The notes under the pieces: generated by a model
What the model was told of the DNA's origin: nothing
Seen by the model: only the letters and a program-made list of their open reading frames with translations
The model's database searches: none
From: JBBWZH01 sp035544115
GTDB lineage: Bacteria > Actinomycetota > Actinomycetes > Mycobacteriales > CADCTP01
Length of the DNA: 64,000 bases
Assembly (NCBI GenBank): GCA_963714145.1
Contig: OY970235.1
Coordinates: 3,162,001-3,226,000, forward strand
Direction of reading: 5' to 3'
In this document: positions 43,294 to 52,428 of the stretch, in pieces
Numbering within the stretch: position 1 is the stretch's first letter
Layout: each line of letters begins with the position of its first letter
Made by a program: the position numbers and the translations under genes

Positions 43294-44564
43294 CCGTGGG
43301 GTTCGACGCGGGGCCGGGCGCGGCCGGTCGGTGGCAGCCCGGTCGAGGTCGTCGTCACCGGGCTGGGCGCGACCACCCCGCTCGGCGGGGACGTCGCGTC
43401 GACCTGGGACGGCCTGCTGGCGGGCCGGTCCGGGGTCACGCCGCTGACACCGAGTGGGCGCAGGACCACCCGGTCCGGATCGCGGCCCGGCTCGCCGTCG
43501 AACCGACCACCGTGCTCGAGCGGGTCGAGGCACGCCGGCTGGACCGGTGCAGCAGGCCGCGCTGGTCGCCGCCCGGAGGCCTGGGCGGACGCGGCTCGGC
43601 GGTGCCGGCGATCGGGGCGTCGACCCGGAGCGGCTGGCGGTCGCTATCGGCACCGGCATCGGCGGCGCGCTGACCCTGCTCGGCCAGGACGACATCCTGG
43701 AGGAGCGAGGGGCTCGGCGGGTCTCCCCGCTCACCGTGCCGATGCTGATGCCCAACGGTCCGGCCGCCGCCGTCGGCCTGGAGCTCGGCGCCCAGGCCGG
43801 CGTGCACACCCCGGTGAGCGCCTGCGCCACCGGCGCCGAGGCGATCGCGCTCGGCCTGGACCTGATCCGGGCCGGCCGGGCCGACGTGGTGGTGGCCGGC
43901 GGCACCGAGGCGGTCATCCACCCGCTGCCGATCGCCGGGTTCGCCCAGATGCGCGCCATGTCCACCCGCAACGACGAACCGGCCGCCGCGTCCCGGCCGT
44001 TCGACAAGGGCCGCGACGGGTTCGTGCTCGGCGAGGGCGCCGGCATCCTCATCCTGGAGCGGGCCGACCACGCGGCCGCCCGCGGCGCCCGGGTGCTACG
44101 CGCGGCTCGCCGGTGCCGGCATCACCTCGGACGGCTACCACATCACCGCGCCGGAGCCGGACGGCCGGCACGCCGCGCGCGCGATCGTGGTCGCGGTCCG
44201 CGACGCCGGGCTGACCGCGGCGGACATCGTGCACGTCAACGCGCACGCCACGTCCACGCCGGCCGGCGACATCGCCGAGGCCAGGGCGATCCGCGCCGCG
44301 ATCGGCGACCATCCGGTCGTCACCGCGACCAAGTCGATGCCCGGGCACCTGCTCGGCGCGGCCGGCGCGGTCGAGTCGATCGCCACGGTCCTGTCCGTCC
44401 GGGAGGGCGTCGTGCCGATCACCCGCAACCTGGACGACCTCGACGACGAGGTGGAGCTGGACGTCGTCCGGATGAGCCCGCGCCGGCTGGCGATGCCGGC
44501 CGCGATCAACAACTCGTTCGGCTTCGGTGGCCACAACGTCGCGCTGGCCATCCGCAAGGCCTGA
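43290..44564 (+). CDS. fabF: Beta-ketoacyl-ACP synthase II FabF, frame breaks
   Basis: Elongating condensing enzyme. The intact middle carries the catalytic Cys in HTPVSACATGAEAIALG; the last part carries both active-site histidines, in VHVNAHATSTPAGD and TKSMPGHLLGAAGAVES. At least four breaks lie between 43325 and 43620, and one more at about 44097, where an extra C precedes TACGCG. The sum is zero modulo three and the repaired length is about 424 aa. Only the first third is badly scrambled. It ends with FGFGGHNVALAIRK. Confidence 0.9.
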
Positions 44565-44643
44565 CCAACCGCCCAATCAACCGCCCACGATCGACCGCAC
44601 AGCCCGAAGACCGCAAGGCCCGACAACAAGGGGGCAGCTGCCC

Positions 44644-46062
44644 GTGACCAGTTCCGTCTCCGTCCCGGCGGACGTGGTCGAGGCTCCGGACTTCCGGGAC
44701 CCCGAGGTCCGCCTGGCCGCGCTGCTCGACCCCGGCTCGGTCCGGCCGCTGGCGCCGTTCGACAACAGCGGTGTCTACACCGTCCGCGGCACCGTGCACG
44801 GCGCCGCCACCGTGGCGTTCGCGACCGACCCGATGAAGATGGGCGGGGCGATGGGCTCGGCCGGCTGCCGGCACATCGTGGACGCGATCGACGCCGCGGT
44901 CCGCGAGCGGGTGCCGGTGGTGGGGCTGTGGCACTCCGGCGGCGCCCGGCTGGCCGAGGGCGTCGAGGCGCTGGACGGCGTCGGCCAGGTGTTCGCCGCG
45001 ATGGTGCGCGCGTCCGGCCGGGTGCCGCAGATCTCGGTGGTGCTCGGCCCGGCGGCCGGCGGCGCCGCGTACGGGCCGGCGCTGACCGACATCGTGGTGA
45101 TGGGCCCCGGCGGCCGGGTGTTCGTGACCGGGCCGGACGTGGTCCGCTCGGTCACCGGCGAGGACGTCGACATGGAGCGGCTGGGGGGCCCGGACACGCA
45201 CGGCCGGCGCAGCGGTGTCGTGCACGTGACCGCGCCCACCGACCTGGCCGCGCTCGAGCAGGGCCGGCGGCTGACCGAACTGCTGGCCCGCCCCGGCCGG
45301 TTCGCGCTGGAGCAGGTCCGGGCCGAGACCGACCTGGGCGCGCTGCTGCCGGACAACGCCAAGCGCGCCTACGACGTCCGGCCGCTGATCACCGCGATGC
45401 TGGACGGCGAGCCGGTCGAGCTGCACGCCCGCTGGGCGCCGAACATCGTGACCGCGCTCGGCCGGCTGGCCGGCCGCACGGTCGGCGTGATCGCGAACAA
45501 CCCGCTGCGGCTCGGCGGCTGCCTGGACTCCACCTCGGCCGAGAAGGCGGCCCGGTTCGTGCGGATGTGCGACGCCTTCGGTGTCCCGCTCATCGTGCTG
45601 GTCGACGTCCCGGGCTACCTGCCCGGCGTCGGCCAGGAGTGGGACGGCGTGGTCCGGCGCGGCGCGAAGCTGCTGCACGCGTTCGCCGAGGCGGTCGTGC
45701 CGCGGGTCACCCTGGTCACCCGCAAGGCCTACGGCGGCGCGTACATCGCGATGAACTCGAAGGCGCTCGGCGCCACCGCGGTCTACGCCTGGCCGGACGC
45801 CGAGGTCGCGGTCATGGGCGCGTCCGCCGCGGTCGGCATCCTGCACCGCAGGCGGCTGGCCGCCGCCGCCCCGGAGCAGCGGCCGCAGCTGCACGCCCAG
45901 CTCGCCGCCGAGCACGAGAAGATCGCCGGCGGGGTGAACCGCGCCCTGGAGATCGGCGTGGTGGACGCGGTGGTCGAGCCGGAGCGGACCCGGCGGGCCA
46001 TCGCCGAGGCGCTCGCCGCCGCGCCGGCCGGCCGCGGGGCGCACGGCAACATCCCACTCTGA
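44644..46062 (+). CDS. accD: Acyl-CoA carboxylase beta subunit (AccD6-like)
   Basis: Carboxyltransferase subunit (472 aa) that makes malonyl-CoA for the adjacent fatty acid synthase. The crotonase-fold N-domain has HSGGARLAEGVEALDGVGQVF and VLGPAAGGAAYGPALTD (oxyanion glycines). The C-domain has VDVPGYLPGVGQEWDGVVRRGAKLL and TRKAYGGAYIAMNSKALGA. It is the last gene of the fasR-fabD-fabH-acpP-fabF cluster, as in mycobacteria (accD6), and starts with GTG. Biotin carboxylase is not in the window. Confidence 0.92.
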   Translation: MTSSVSVPADVVEAPDFRDPEVRLAALLDPGSVRPLAPFDNSGVYTVRGTVHGAATVAFATDPMKMGGAMGSAGCRHIVDAIDAAVRERVPVVGLWHSGGARLAEGVEALDGVGQVFAAMVRASGRVPQISVVLGPAAGGAAYGPALTDIVVMGPGGRVFVTGPDVVRSVTGEDVDMERLGGPDTHGRRSGVVHVTAPTDLAALEQGRRLTELLARPGRFALEQVRAETDLGALLPDNAKRAYDVRPLITAMLDGEPVELHARWAPNIVTALGRLAGRTVGVIANNPLRLGGCLDSTSAEKAARFVRMCDAFGVPLIVLVDVPGYLPGVGQEWDGVVRRGAKLLHAFAEAVVPRVTLVTRKAYGGAYIAMNSKALGATAVYAWPDAEVAVMGASAAVGILHRRRLAAAAPEQRPQLHAQLAAEHEKIAGGVNRALEIGVVDAVVEPERTRRAIAEALAAAPAGRGAHGNIPL

Positions 46063-46073
46063 GCTGCCGCGGC

Positions 46074-46110
46074 GCCCGCCGGCGGTTTGCTGACCGGGGG
46101 CCCGGCGGGC
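46074..46110. terminator. Hairpin between convergent accD and zinc-ribbon gene
   Basis: The arms GCCCGCCGG (46074-46082) and CCGGCGGGC (46102-46110) pair perfectly over a 19-base loop. The hairpin fills the gap between two convergent stops and probably terminates both; there is no T tract, which is common in high-GC genomes. Confidence 0.6.
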
Positions 46111-46908
46111 TCAGCAGTGCCGGTAGGTGACCTCGGACCGGCCGATCACGTCGATCAGCAGGGTGCCGTCCACCTGCACCAGCGGGTAGCTGACCGACCA
46201 GATCAGGCAGGACGACGTCTTGTCCGGCGCGTCGGCCGGGTTCTGGTAGCTGGTGAAGCTGACCGTGGCCAGGTAGCCGCCGCTGCCGGTCGGGCTGAGC
46301 CCCAGCAGCCGGACGTCCTCGTCGTGGGTGGACCGGTACTGGTCCTGGAATTCGGCCTCGGTGGCGGGCAGGCCGTCCCGGCGCACCAGCGTCGCGCGGG
46401 CCGCCTCGAAGTCACGGCTGTTGATCGCGCCGAAGTAGCTGGTCAGCAGCCGGACCACCGCGGCGGTCTCCGGCCGCTCGGCCAGCGCCGGCGCGGCCGC
46501 CACCAGCGGACCCTTCCCGGACGCGGTGGCCGTCGCGGTCGCGCTCGACCCGGCGGTCGGGCCGGCGGTCGCGCTGACCGGCGGCGGGTTGCTGCCCTGG
46601 CTGGCGTTCGCGGGCGACGTCCGATTCTGGACGAAGGCGTGGTAGCCGGCGAACCCGCCGGCGCCGAGCAGGCCCAGCCCGAGGACCGCGACCAGCACCC
46701 CGGCCAGCCGGCGGGGCCGCCGCGCCGGCCGCAGCGTCCCGGCCACGTCCGACCGACCGTCCGTGTCGATCACGACGGTGCGCTCGGCGGTGTCCTCCCG
46801 CGCGTTGATCGGCGGGATCAGCCCGGGCGAGGTGAGGTCGTTGCCGCAGCGACGGCAGAACTCGGCGGCGGACGCGGTGGTAGACCCGCAGGATGGGCAA
46901 CGGGTCAT
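46111..46908 (-). CDS. Zinc-ribbon membrane protein of unknown function
   Basis: A 265-aa protein. The N-terminus is a zinc ribbon (TRCPSCGSTTASAAEFCRRCG), followed by a disordered stretch, one transmembrane helix (LAGVLVAVLGLGLLGAGGFAGY, about residues 68-89) and a Ser/Thr/Ala-rich linker. The extracytoplasmic domain resembles NTF2-like folds, with RLLTSYFGAINSRDFEAARATL and QDQYRSTHDEDVRLLG. Its role is unknown. The layout is a cytoplasmic metal-binding head on a membrane anchor with an outer domain. Confidence 0.75.
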   Translation of the reverse strand: MTRCPSCGSTTASAAEFCRRCGNDLTSPGLIPPINAREDTAERTVVIDTDGRSDVAGTLRPARRPRRLAGVLVAVLGLGLLGAGGFAGYHAFVQNRTSPANASQGSNPPPVSATAGPTAGSSATATATASGKGPLVAAAPALAERPETAAVVRLLTSYFGAINSRDFEAARATLVRRDGLPATEAEFQDQYRSTHDEDVRLLGLSPTGSGGYLATVSFTSYQNPADAPDKTSSCLIWSVSYPLVQVDGTLLIDVIGRSEVTYRHC

Positions 46909-47009
46909 CGAACCAGCACGCACCGGTCCACCGTAGGGGACGGCTCGGCGACCAGACGACCCCTTCCGACCAACCGTGACCCGAAGGGAACTTCCGCGGT
47001 CCGCTGGGG

Positions 47010-47504
47010 TCAGCCGACCTGGTGCAGCCAGGTGACCGGGGCGCCGTCGCCGGCGTGCCGGAACGGCTCCAGTTCGGCGTCCCAGGTGGCGCCGAGCATC
47101 CGGTCCAGCGTGTGCGCGAAGTCCTCGGTGGTCCGGGAGGTCGCGATCACCGCGCGCAGCTGCTCCTCGCCGACCATGATGTCGCCGTTCGCGCCGACCG
47201 CCGTGCGGTAGACGCCCCGCCCGGGCACGTAGAGGATCCGCTCGCCGTCGTAGCCGGGGCTAGGGTCCTCGGTGGTCTCGAACCGCAGCATCGGCCAGCC
47301 GCGCAACGCCGCCGCCAGCGCGGCGCCGGTGCCGACCCGGCCGGTCCAGGAACACTCCGCGCGCAGCTGACCGGGCGACGCGGGCTGCGGCATCCAGGAC
47401 AGACTCACCCGGGTTCCGAGCACGCCAGAGATCGCCCACTCGGCGTGCGGGCAAACCGCCGGCGGGCACGAGTGGACGTATACGACGCCACGTGTAGCTG
47501 CCAC
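47010..47504 (-). CDS. DUF3145 family protein
   Basis: A 164-aa protein conserved in actinomycetes next to the fatty-acid synthase locus, as here. It begins ATRGVVYVHSCPPAVCPHAEWA and includes LRAECSWTGRVGTGAALAAAL, RFETTEDPSPGYDGERI and GDIMVGEEQLRAVI. GTG 47504 was chosen because GGAGG lies five bases before it; the upstream extension to 47597 is unlikely. Function unknown; a link to lipid metabolism is inferred only from position. Confidence 0.87.
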   Translation of the reverse strand: MAATRGVVYVHSCPPAVCPHAEWAISGVLGTRVSLSWMPQPASPGQLRAECSWTGRVGTGAALAAALRGWPMLRFETTEDPSPGYDGERILYVPGRGVYRTAVGANGDIMVGEEQLRAVIATSRTTEDFAHTLDRMLGATWDAELEPFRHAGDGAPVTWLHQVG

Positions 47505-47654
47505 GGTGACCTCCGGTCCGACGAGGTTCGCCTTCCCCAGCGGCCTCAGTTCCGGTGATCGTCCGTGTAGGTGTGCATTGTGCACGGTCCCGCCCACTCC
47601 GCGCCACCCGATGTGATTACCGCACCGGGACGGCCGCCGGGCCTGGCCGGAGGC

Positions 47655-47950
47655 GGCCGGCGGATCCGGGGCTGGCCGGGGACGGCCGGCGAGCCTGGGC
47701 GGGGCGGCCGGCGGATCCGAGGCTGGCCGGGGACGACCGGCGAGCCTGGCCGGAGGCGGCCGGCGGATCCGGGGCTGGCCCGGGGACGGCCGGCGGGCAT
47801 GGCCGAGGACGGCCGGCGGATCCGGGGCTGGCCGGCGGATCCGGGGCTGGCCCGGGGACGGCCGGCGGATCCGGTGGGCCTGGCCGGGGCGGCCGGCGGA
47901 TCCGAGGCTGGCCGGGGACGGCCGGCGGATCCGGCGGGTCTGGCCGGGAC
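47655..47950. repeat. GGATCC-containing tandem repeat array
   Basis: The 476 bp between the DUF3145 gene and the FAD oxidase contain eight copies of GGCCGGCGGATCCG followed by a GGCTGGCC-type segment. The GGATCC cores start at 47662, 47713, 47765, 47818, 47837, 47867, 47898 and 47927, so spacing falls from about 52 to about 30 bp. Part is open in frame with the downstream gene but reads as low-complexity Gly/Pro/Ala and is unlikely to be coding. Confidence 0.85.
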
Positions 47951-47980
47951 GGGCAGATGGTTCTGGGTGAGACTGGGTCG

Positions 47981-49588
47981 ATGCAGCGCAGGGCGGTCCT
48001 CCGGCTCGCGGCCGCGGCGGCGACGGCCGGGCTGGCCGAGGCGTGTACCCGGCACACCGCGTCGCCGGCCCAGTCGGCCGGCCCGACGCCGACCACTCCC
48101 CCGGCCACCGGTCTCCCGGCCACCGGCCGGCCGCCGACCCCGACGCCGCTGGCCACCGCCGCGCCGGCCGACTGGACCGCGCTCGGCCGTGGGCTGGCCG
48201 GCCGCCTGGTCCGCCCCGGGGATGCCGGCTACAACACCGCCCGCCGGCTGTTCAACCCGCGGTTCGACGGCCTGCGCCCGGCCGCGGTGGCCTACTGCGC
48301 CAACCCCGACGACGTCCGCGAGTGCCTGACGTTCGCGGCCCGGTACGGCGTCCCGGTGACCGCCCGCGCCGGCGGGCACAGCTACGCCGGCTGGTCGTCC
48401 GGCGCCGGCCTGGTCGTGGACGTGACCAGCATGCGCGCGGTCACCGTGGACGCTGCCTCCGGCACCGCCACGGTCGGCGCCGGCATCCGGCACGCCGACT
48501 TCTACAGCGCGCTGGCCGGGCACGGCGTCGCGGTGCCGGCCGGCTCGTGCGCGACCGTCGGCGTCGCCGGGCTGACCCTCGGCGGCGGGATCGGCGTGGT
48601 CGGCCGGGCCTACGGGCTGGCCAGCGACAACCTGGTCGGCGCGCGAGTGGTGACCGCCGACGGTCGCATCCGCGACTGCGACGCCGGCCGCGAGCCGGAC
48701 CTGTTCTGGGCCTGCCGGGGCGGCGGTGGTGCCAACTTCGGCGTCGCCACCTCGCTGCGCTACCGCACCCGGCCGGCGCCGGCGGTCACCCTGTTCTACC
48801 TGGCCTGGCCGTGGTCGCGGGCCGCCCGGGTGGCCGACGGCTGGCAGCACTGGGCCCCGACCGCGCCGGACCCGCTCTGGTCCACCTGCAAGCTGCTGGC
48901 CGGCGCCGGCTCGGCCCCCCGGGCCTTCGCCGCCGGGGCGTACGTCGGCTCCCGGTCGGCCCTGCAGCCGCTACTGGACGCGCTGGTCGCCCGGGTCGGC
49001 AGCGACCCCACCGGCACGTCCATACGTACCCAGCCGTACCTGACCGCGATGCTGACCGAGGCCGGGTGCGCCGGGATGACCGTGGCCCAGTGCCACCTGC
49101 CGGACCAGCTGGCCGGTGGCCAGCTGCGACGCGAGGCGGAGGCGGCCAACTCGCACTTCGTCAGCCGGCCGGTGCCGGCCGCCGGCCTGGCCGCGATGGT
49201 CCGCGGCGTCACCGCCCGCGGCAACATCGGCGGAGGCGGCGAGGGCGGCATCTCGATGGACGCGATGGGCGGCGCGATCAACCGAGTCGCCCCGGACGCG
49301 ACCGCGTTCGTCCACCGCGGCTCGCTGTTCGTCGCCCAGCTCACCACCACCTGGACGGACGGCGCCCCGGCCGCCGCCATCGCCGCGCAGCAACGCTGGC
49401 TGGCCGGCTTCCACGCCACGCTCGCCCCGTACGCGAACGGCGAGGCGTACCAGAACTACGCCGACCCCACGCTCACCACCTGGCAGCGCGCCTACTACGG
49501 CCGGAACTACGACCGCCTGGTGCGGATCAAGGCGGCCCTCGACCCGGGTTCGCTGTTCCGCCTTCCGCAGGGAATCCCGCCCCGCTGA
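47981..49588 (+). CDS. Secreted FAD-linked oxidase of the BBE type
   Basis: A 535-aa exported flavoenzyme. The N-terminus QRRAVLRLAAAAATAGLAEAC looks like a Tat-type twin-arginine signal ending in a possible lipobox. A Pro/Thr linker (about residues 30-65) follows. The PCMH FAD domain contains the covalent-flavin histidine in TARAGGHSYAGWSSG and the GVAGLTLGGGIGVVGRAYGL loop. The berberine-bridge-enzyme C-terminus is seen in YQNYADPTLTTWQRAYYG and ALDPGSLFRLPQGIP. Such enzymes oxidise sugars, alcohols or secondary metabolites; the substrate is unknown. ATG 47981 was chosen because the frame upstream translates only the repeat. Confidence 0.85.
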   Translation: MQRRAVLRLAAAAATAGLAEACTRHTASPAQSAGPTPTTPPATGLPATGRPPTPTPLATAAPADWTALGRGLAGRLVRPGDAGYNTARRLFNPRFDGLRPAAVAYCANPDDVRECLTFAARYGVPVTARAGGHSYAGWSSGAGLVVDVTSMRAVTVDAASGTATVGAGIRHADFYSALAGHGVAVPAGSCATVGVAGLTLGGGIGVVGRAYGLASDNLVGARVVTADGRIRDCDAGREPDLFWACRGGGGANFGVATSLRYRTRPAPAVTLFYLAWPWSRAARVADGWQHWAPTAPDPLWSTCKLLAGAGSAPRAFAAGAYVGSRSALQPLLDALVARVGSDPTGTSIRTQPYLTAMLTEAGCAGMTVAQCHLPDQLAGGQLRREAEAANSHFVSRPVPAAGLAAMVRGVTARGNIGGGGEGGISMDAMGGAINRVAPDATAFVHRGSLFVAQLTTTWTDGAPAAAIAAQQRWLAGFHATLAPYANGEAYQNYADPTLTTWQRAYYGRNYDRLVRIKAALDPGSLFRLPQGIPPR

Positions 49589-50216
49589 CCCGCCCACCAC
49601 CCCGACCCGGCTCCACACCCCGACCCGGCTCCACACCCCGACCCGGCTCCGCACCTCGGACGGGCTCCGGAATCTTGGCCGGCTCGGCAACCGCAGCTCT
49701 GCCGGGCTCGGCGACACTGGCCGGCCCGGCAGGTTTGCCCGGCCCGGCGACCCCGCCGGGTTCGGCAACCCCGTCCGACTCGGCAACCCCGCCCGGCTCG
49801 GCAACCCGAGCCCCGGCTGGCTCGGCGCCTGGACGGCCGGCGCCGACCGTGCGGAAGTGGTACCGGGATCGGATCCGGGCCAGCGCGAGCACGGCCTGGC
49901 AGTCGCGGCAGCCGGGATGCCAGTTGTCGAGGCTGGCGTGACCGCCGGCCGCCAACTGTTCCTCAGCGATCCGGATCAGCTCCAGCAACTCCGCCCAGCG
50001 CAACTCGTCCGCCTGCACGACCAGCCCGGCGCCCCGGCCATGATCGTCATCGGAACGCACCGCGCTTCCGGCGTACAGGTAGGCGAGGATCTCCGGCCGG
50101 TGCCCCACCAGCTCGCGCACCCGGTCGAATTCCGCCAGCACCGCCTGGCTCGCCACGGTCAGCCGGCGAACGTCCGGCTCCCGCACGATCGGCACGAACC
50201 CCGGCTGCTCGCCCAA
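49527..50216 (-). CDS. Hypothetical protein with repeat-encoded C-terminus
   Basis: A 229-aa frame. Residues 1-130 look like a folded, mostly helical protein: TVASQAVLAEFDRVRELVGHRP, DELRWAELLELIRIAEEQLAAGG and a HPGCRDCQAVLALARIRSRYH segment with a Cys pair. The remaining 100 residues are Gly/Ala/Glu/Pro repeats (GVAEPG-like units and EPGRGV units) coded by 15-18-bp direct repeats. They overlap the end of the convergent oxidase gene by 62 bp. The true stop may be earlier if a frame break exists. Function unknown. Confidence 0.55.
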   Translation of the reverse strand: MGEQPGFVPIVREPDVRRLTVASQAVLAEFDRVRELVGHRPEILAYLYAGSAVRSDDDHGRGAGLVVQADELRWAELLELIRIAEEQLAAGGHASLDNWHPGCRDCQAVLALARIRSRYHFRTVGAGRPGAEPAGARVAEPGGVAESDGVAEPGGVAGPGKPAGPASVAEPGRAAVAEPAKIPEPVRGAEPGRGVEPGRGVEPGRGGGRVSGAGFPAEGGTANPGRGPP

Positions 50217-50373
50217 CGGACCCTCCCCCGACGTTTATTCGAACATATGTTCGCACGCGGTTCAGGCCCCTGACCAGCATCAACCGGATGACAAGCCCCG
50301 CTCGACCGATCACGTATTGCAACACAGTTGTTTCATCGAGCCCGCCGGCCGCTACCCGCTACCCTGACCCCTC

Positions 50374-50447
50374 GGGGCGGTAGCTCAGCCGGTTAGAGCA
50401 GTCGACTCATAATCGATCGGTCACGGGTTCGAGTCCCGTCCGCCCCA
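50374..50447 (+). tRNA. tRNA with CAU anticodon (elongator Met or Ile2)
   Basis: A 74-base cloverleaf. Acceptor GGGGCGG/CCGCCCC pairs perfectly, the anticodon stem is GTCGA/TCGAT with loop CTCATAA, and the T arm is ACGGG-TTCGAGT-CCCGT. The CAT anticodon belongs either to elongator methionine tRNA or to isoleucine tRNA whose C34 is changed to lysidine; the sequence alone does not decide. No CCA is encoded. A hairpin repeat starts at its last bases, and the region beyond has island character. Confidence 0.93.
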
Positions 50448-50574
50448 CGGACTTGGGTGCATCCTGCTCGCGGAGGACGCTCGCCTTGGCGTCCGTCATG
50501 TTGGCCGCGGGGGCCGAGCCCCCGCGGACCCCGCGGTGCGGCCGGTTGCGGTTCGCATGCTGCAACGTCCGGTC
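50445..50574 (+). repeat. Dispersed hairpin repeat, copy C, abutting the tRNA
   Basis: The copy begins at the last three bases of the tRNA. Its hairpin arms are 50505-50514 and 50518-50527 around CGA. Its first bases, CCACGGACTTGGGTG, are shared only with copy E at 59372. The remainder follows the family pattern, ending GCAACGTCCGGTCCA. Confidence 0.88.
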
Positions 50575-50589
50575 CACACGCTCAGCGTG

Positions 50590-50717
50590 AGCTCTGCTCG
50601 CGGACCGCTCGAGCCTGGTTCGCTCCATGCTGGCCCAGGGGGCCGAGCCCCCTGGAACCCTGCGGTGCGGCTGGCGGCGGTTCGTATGGTGCAACGTCCG
50701 GTCCACCACTCTACGTA
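50590..50717 (+). repeat. Dispersed hairpin repeat, copy D, with compensatory stem change
   Basis: The copy directly follows copy C. Its stem is CCAGGGGGC (50635-50643) and GCCCCCTGG (50647-50655) around CGA. Compared with the other copies both arms differ (CG-rich base replaced by A, and the partner by T), and pairing is preserved. Its 3' end, CCACCACTCTACGTAAC, matches copy E and not copy C. Confidence 0.85.
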
Positions 50718-51129
50718 ACTACGCCCTGACCTGCGGAAAGGGTTGTTGATCTCTGGCGGCTGTCGACCAAATCGCCCTATCGCCGCAGGTCAGAGCCGCG
50801 CCGGGGGTGGTTCGTGCAGCAATTAGGTTCCTCGACAGCATGTCACGGATCGTGTCCGGACTTTACGACGACACGGCAGGCAGGCGCGATCGTTGCTGGC
50901 CCCGAGCGCACTTGGCGCCAATCGCCGACCGCCACTGCACCGTGATGCAGCACATCTGCACCCAGCCACCGATCCGTCCGACTTTGCCGAATTGAGTGTT
51001 GTTGATCAAGCCGGCATCGATCTTGCCGAGCGTGGTACTACCACCGCGGCCTCCTCACGTCGATGCTGCAGCACTTACTTGCGGGCGCCCCTTCACCGAA
51101 ATTAGGCCTGTTCCCCGATGACGAACGTT
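50718..51129. other. 412-bp stretch without a supported gene
   Basis: This stretch joins repeat copy D to the protease gene. Short open frames on both strands show no recognisable motif or ribosome site. The base composition is clearly less GC-rich than the chromosome to the left, consistent with the start of acquired DNA. Confidence 0.5.
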
Positions 51130-52037
51130 TCAAGGAGTGCTGTTGTCGGGCAGTACTAGGGTCTTGGGGGTTCGCACGGAAGTGGAGATACGAAAGTGTG
51201 ATCTTCTCCAGCCCGAGCGGCCAAGGGAAGCGGAAGGACTCAACCGGACCAGGCAACTATGGCACGAGTCCATTAGTTCCGGGTACGCCAGAATCAGTAT
51301 CTCCCTGAGTGCGGAGGTTTTCCAAACCTTGCCAAGATCGGATCCATCATTGATACGTCTGGAGGTCACGCCGAGAACCACCCACCACAAGATCCTGGTG
51401 CTCAACCATAGCCCAGAAAGGACCGCCATGCCGCACGCGGAATATGCGGGTTCACGAGGTGGTCCGACTGGCACGCTACTGCGTGCTTCAACGAGAACGA
51501 GGGCAATTCCTCGAAATCTATTTCTGGCTCGGTAGCGATCGAACCCTTGATCCAAATAGCTATTGCGCCACCAGTCTGTAATCCCAAATGGGAAGCCGAC
51601 GATGCTCACGACATCAGAGATCCAGGCGTGAAGGCTCGATGGCGGTACATCCAGGTCGTACGTGCAGTAGTGCTCGCAGTGCCGGCGGTGTTCGTAAGCG
51701 GCAGAGCAATTACATCTACTTGACGACCGTGCTCGGGATGTTCCAACCAGCGCGGCTTGCCACTACCATCCAGCAGTATCTCGTTACGCCGCTCCCATCG
51801 CAGCGGGTCGGTTTCGAATGGAACGAGGTATGTTACCGCGAGCCCGTCAGGCGTTCCTCCATGATCTGCCAACGGCTGACCAGTCTGCGAGTTCCGACCG
51901 CTGACGACATGCCAGTTTGTGACCAGGTAAGGACTATCTTTATGTAAGACAATAAAACCCGTGGAGGTGGATAGCACAGAGCCGTTCAAGGTCGAGTCCA
52001 GCAGGAGCGATTGCACGGAAAGTGAAGAGAAGGCCAC
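51130..52037 (-). pseudogene. Trypsin-like serine protease, frame-disrupted
   Basis: The gene reads as a bacterial trypsin-fold peptidase once frames are joined. SSTGFIVLHKDSPYLVTNWHVVSG-type sequence gives the catalytic His (TNWHVV), and RQVDVIALPL gives the Asp. SIVGFPFGIT and GGAIAIWIKGSIATEPEIDF follow in two other frames, and the C-terminal LGVTSRRINDGSDLGKVWKT in a third. The expected GxSG serine motif lies at about 51460-51475 and is disrupted by indels. At least three breaks occur. There is no signal peptide, so it would act in the cytoplasm. It is either decayed or mis-sequenced; the 3' boundary is uncertain. It follows the HEPN-type gene on the same strand. Confidence 0.65.
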
Positions 52038-52428
52038 GGCAGTAGGTTAGCAGGCGCTGCGACACCGGCGCGGCGGGCACAGCCGGGGTGTTGGAAGCAT
52101 CGGACCGGTCGAGGTTGACACTGGAGTCTTCGATCTTGTCTGAGGCGAGCAAGACTACTCGAGTCGTGGCCGAGAGTTTTCGAGGTGCCGAGCCTGGGCG
52201 GCAGCCGGAGGGTTCCTGTCAGAGGCTTCGAGTCTTGCCACAGGCTGGGAGTTTTAGAATTCGCCCCTGTGTCGATGGCTAAAGGCGATGTAGATCGTGG
52301 TGTCGTCATCTCTTTTCGCGCCATTGGTAGTGAGTCGGACCGTATTCGTGGATTGCGTACTATCGGGCAGTAGCCACGCTAGTGTTCTGAAAGCAAGCCG
52401 GCTGTGTCCGCTGCCGAGCTTTGGCGCG
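52038..52428. other. 391-bp gap without a supported gene
   Basis: The gap separates the protease from the HEPN-type gene. The frames open here contain no motif and have poor starts. It probably holds the protease promoter. Composition is moderate in GC. Confidence 0.5.

Noticed and set aside
47555..47980. Longer N-terminus of the FAD oxidase
   Set aside because: The extension only translates the GGATCC repeat array; the twin-arginine signal begins at 47981.
50807..51105. Small plus-strand frames after repeat copy D
   Set aside because: No ribosome site or recognisable family; overlapping alternatives of similar length exist.
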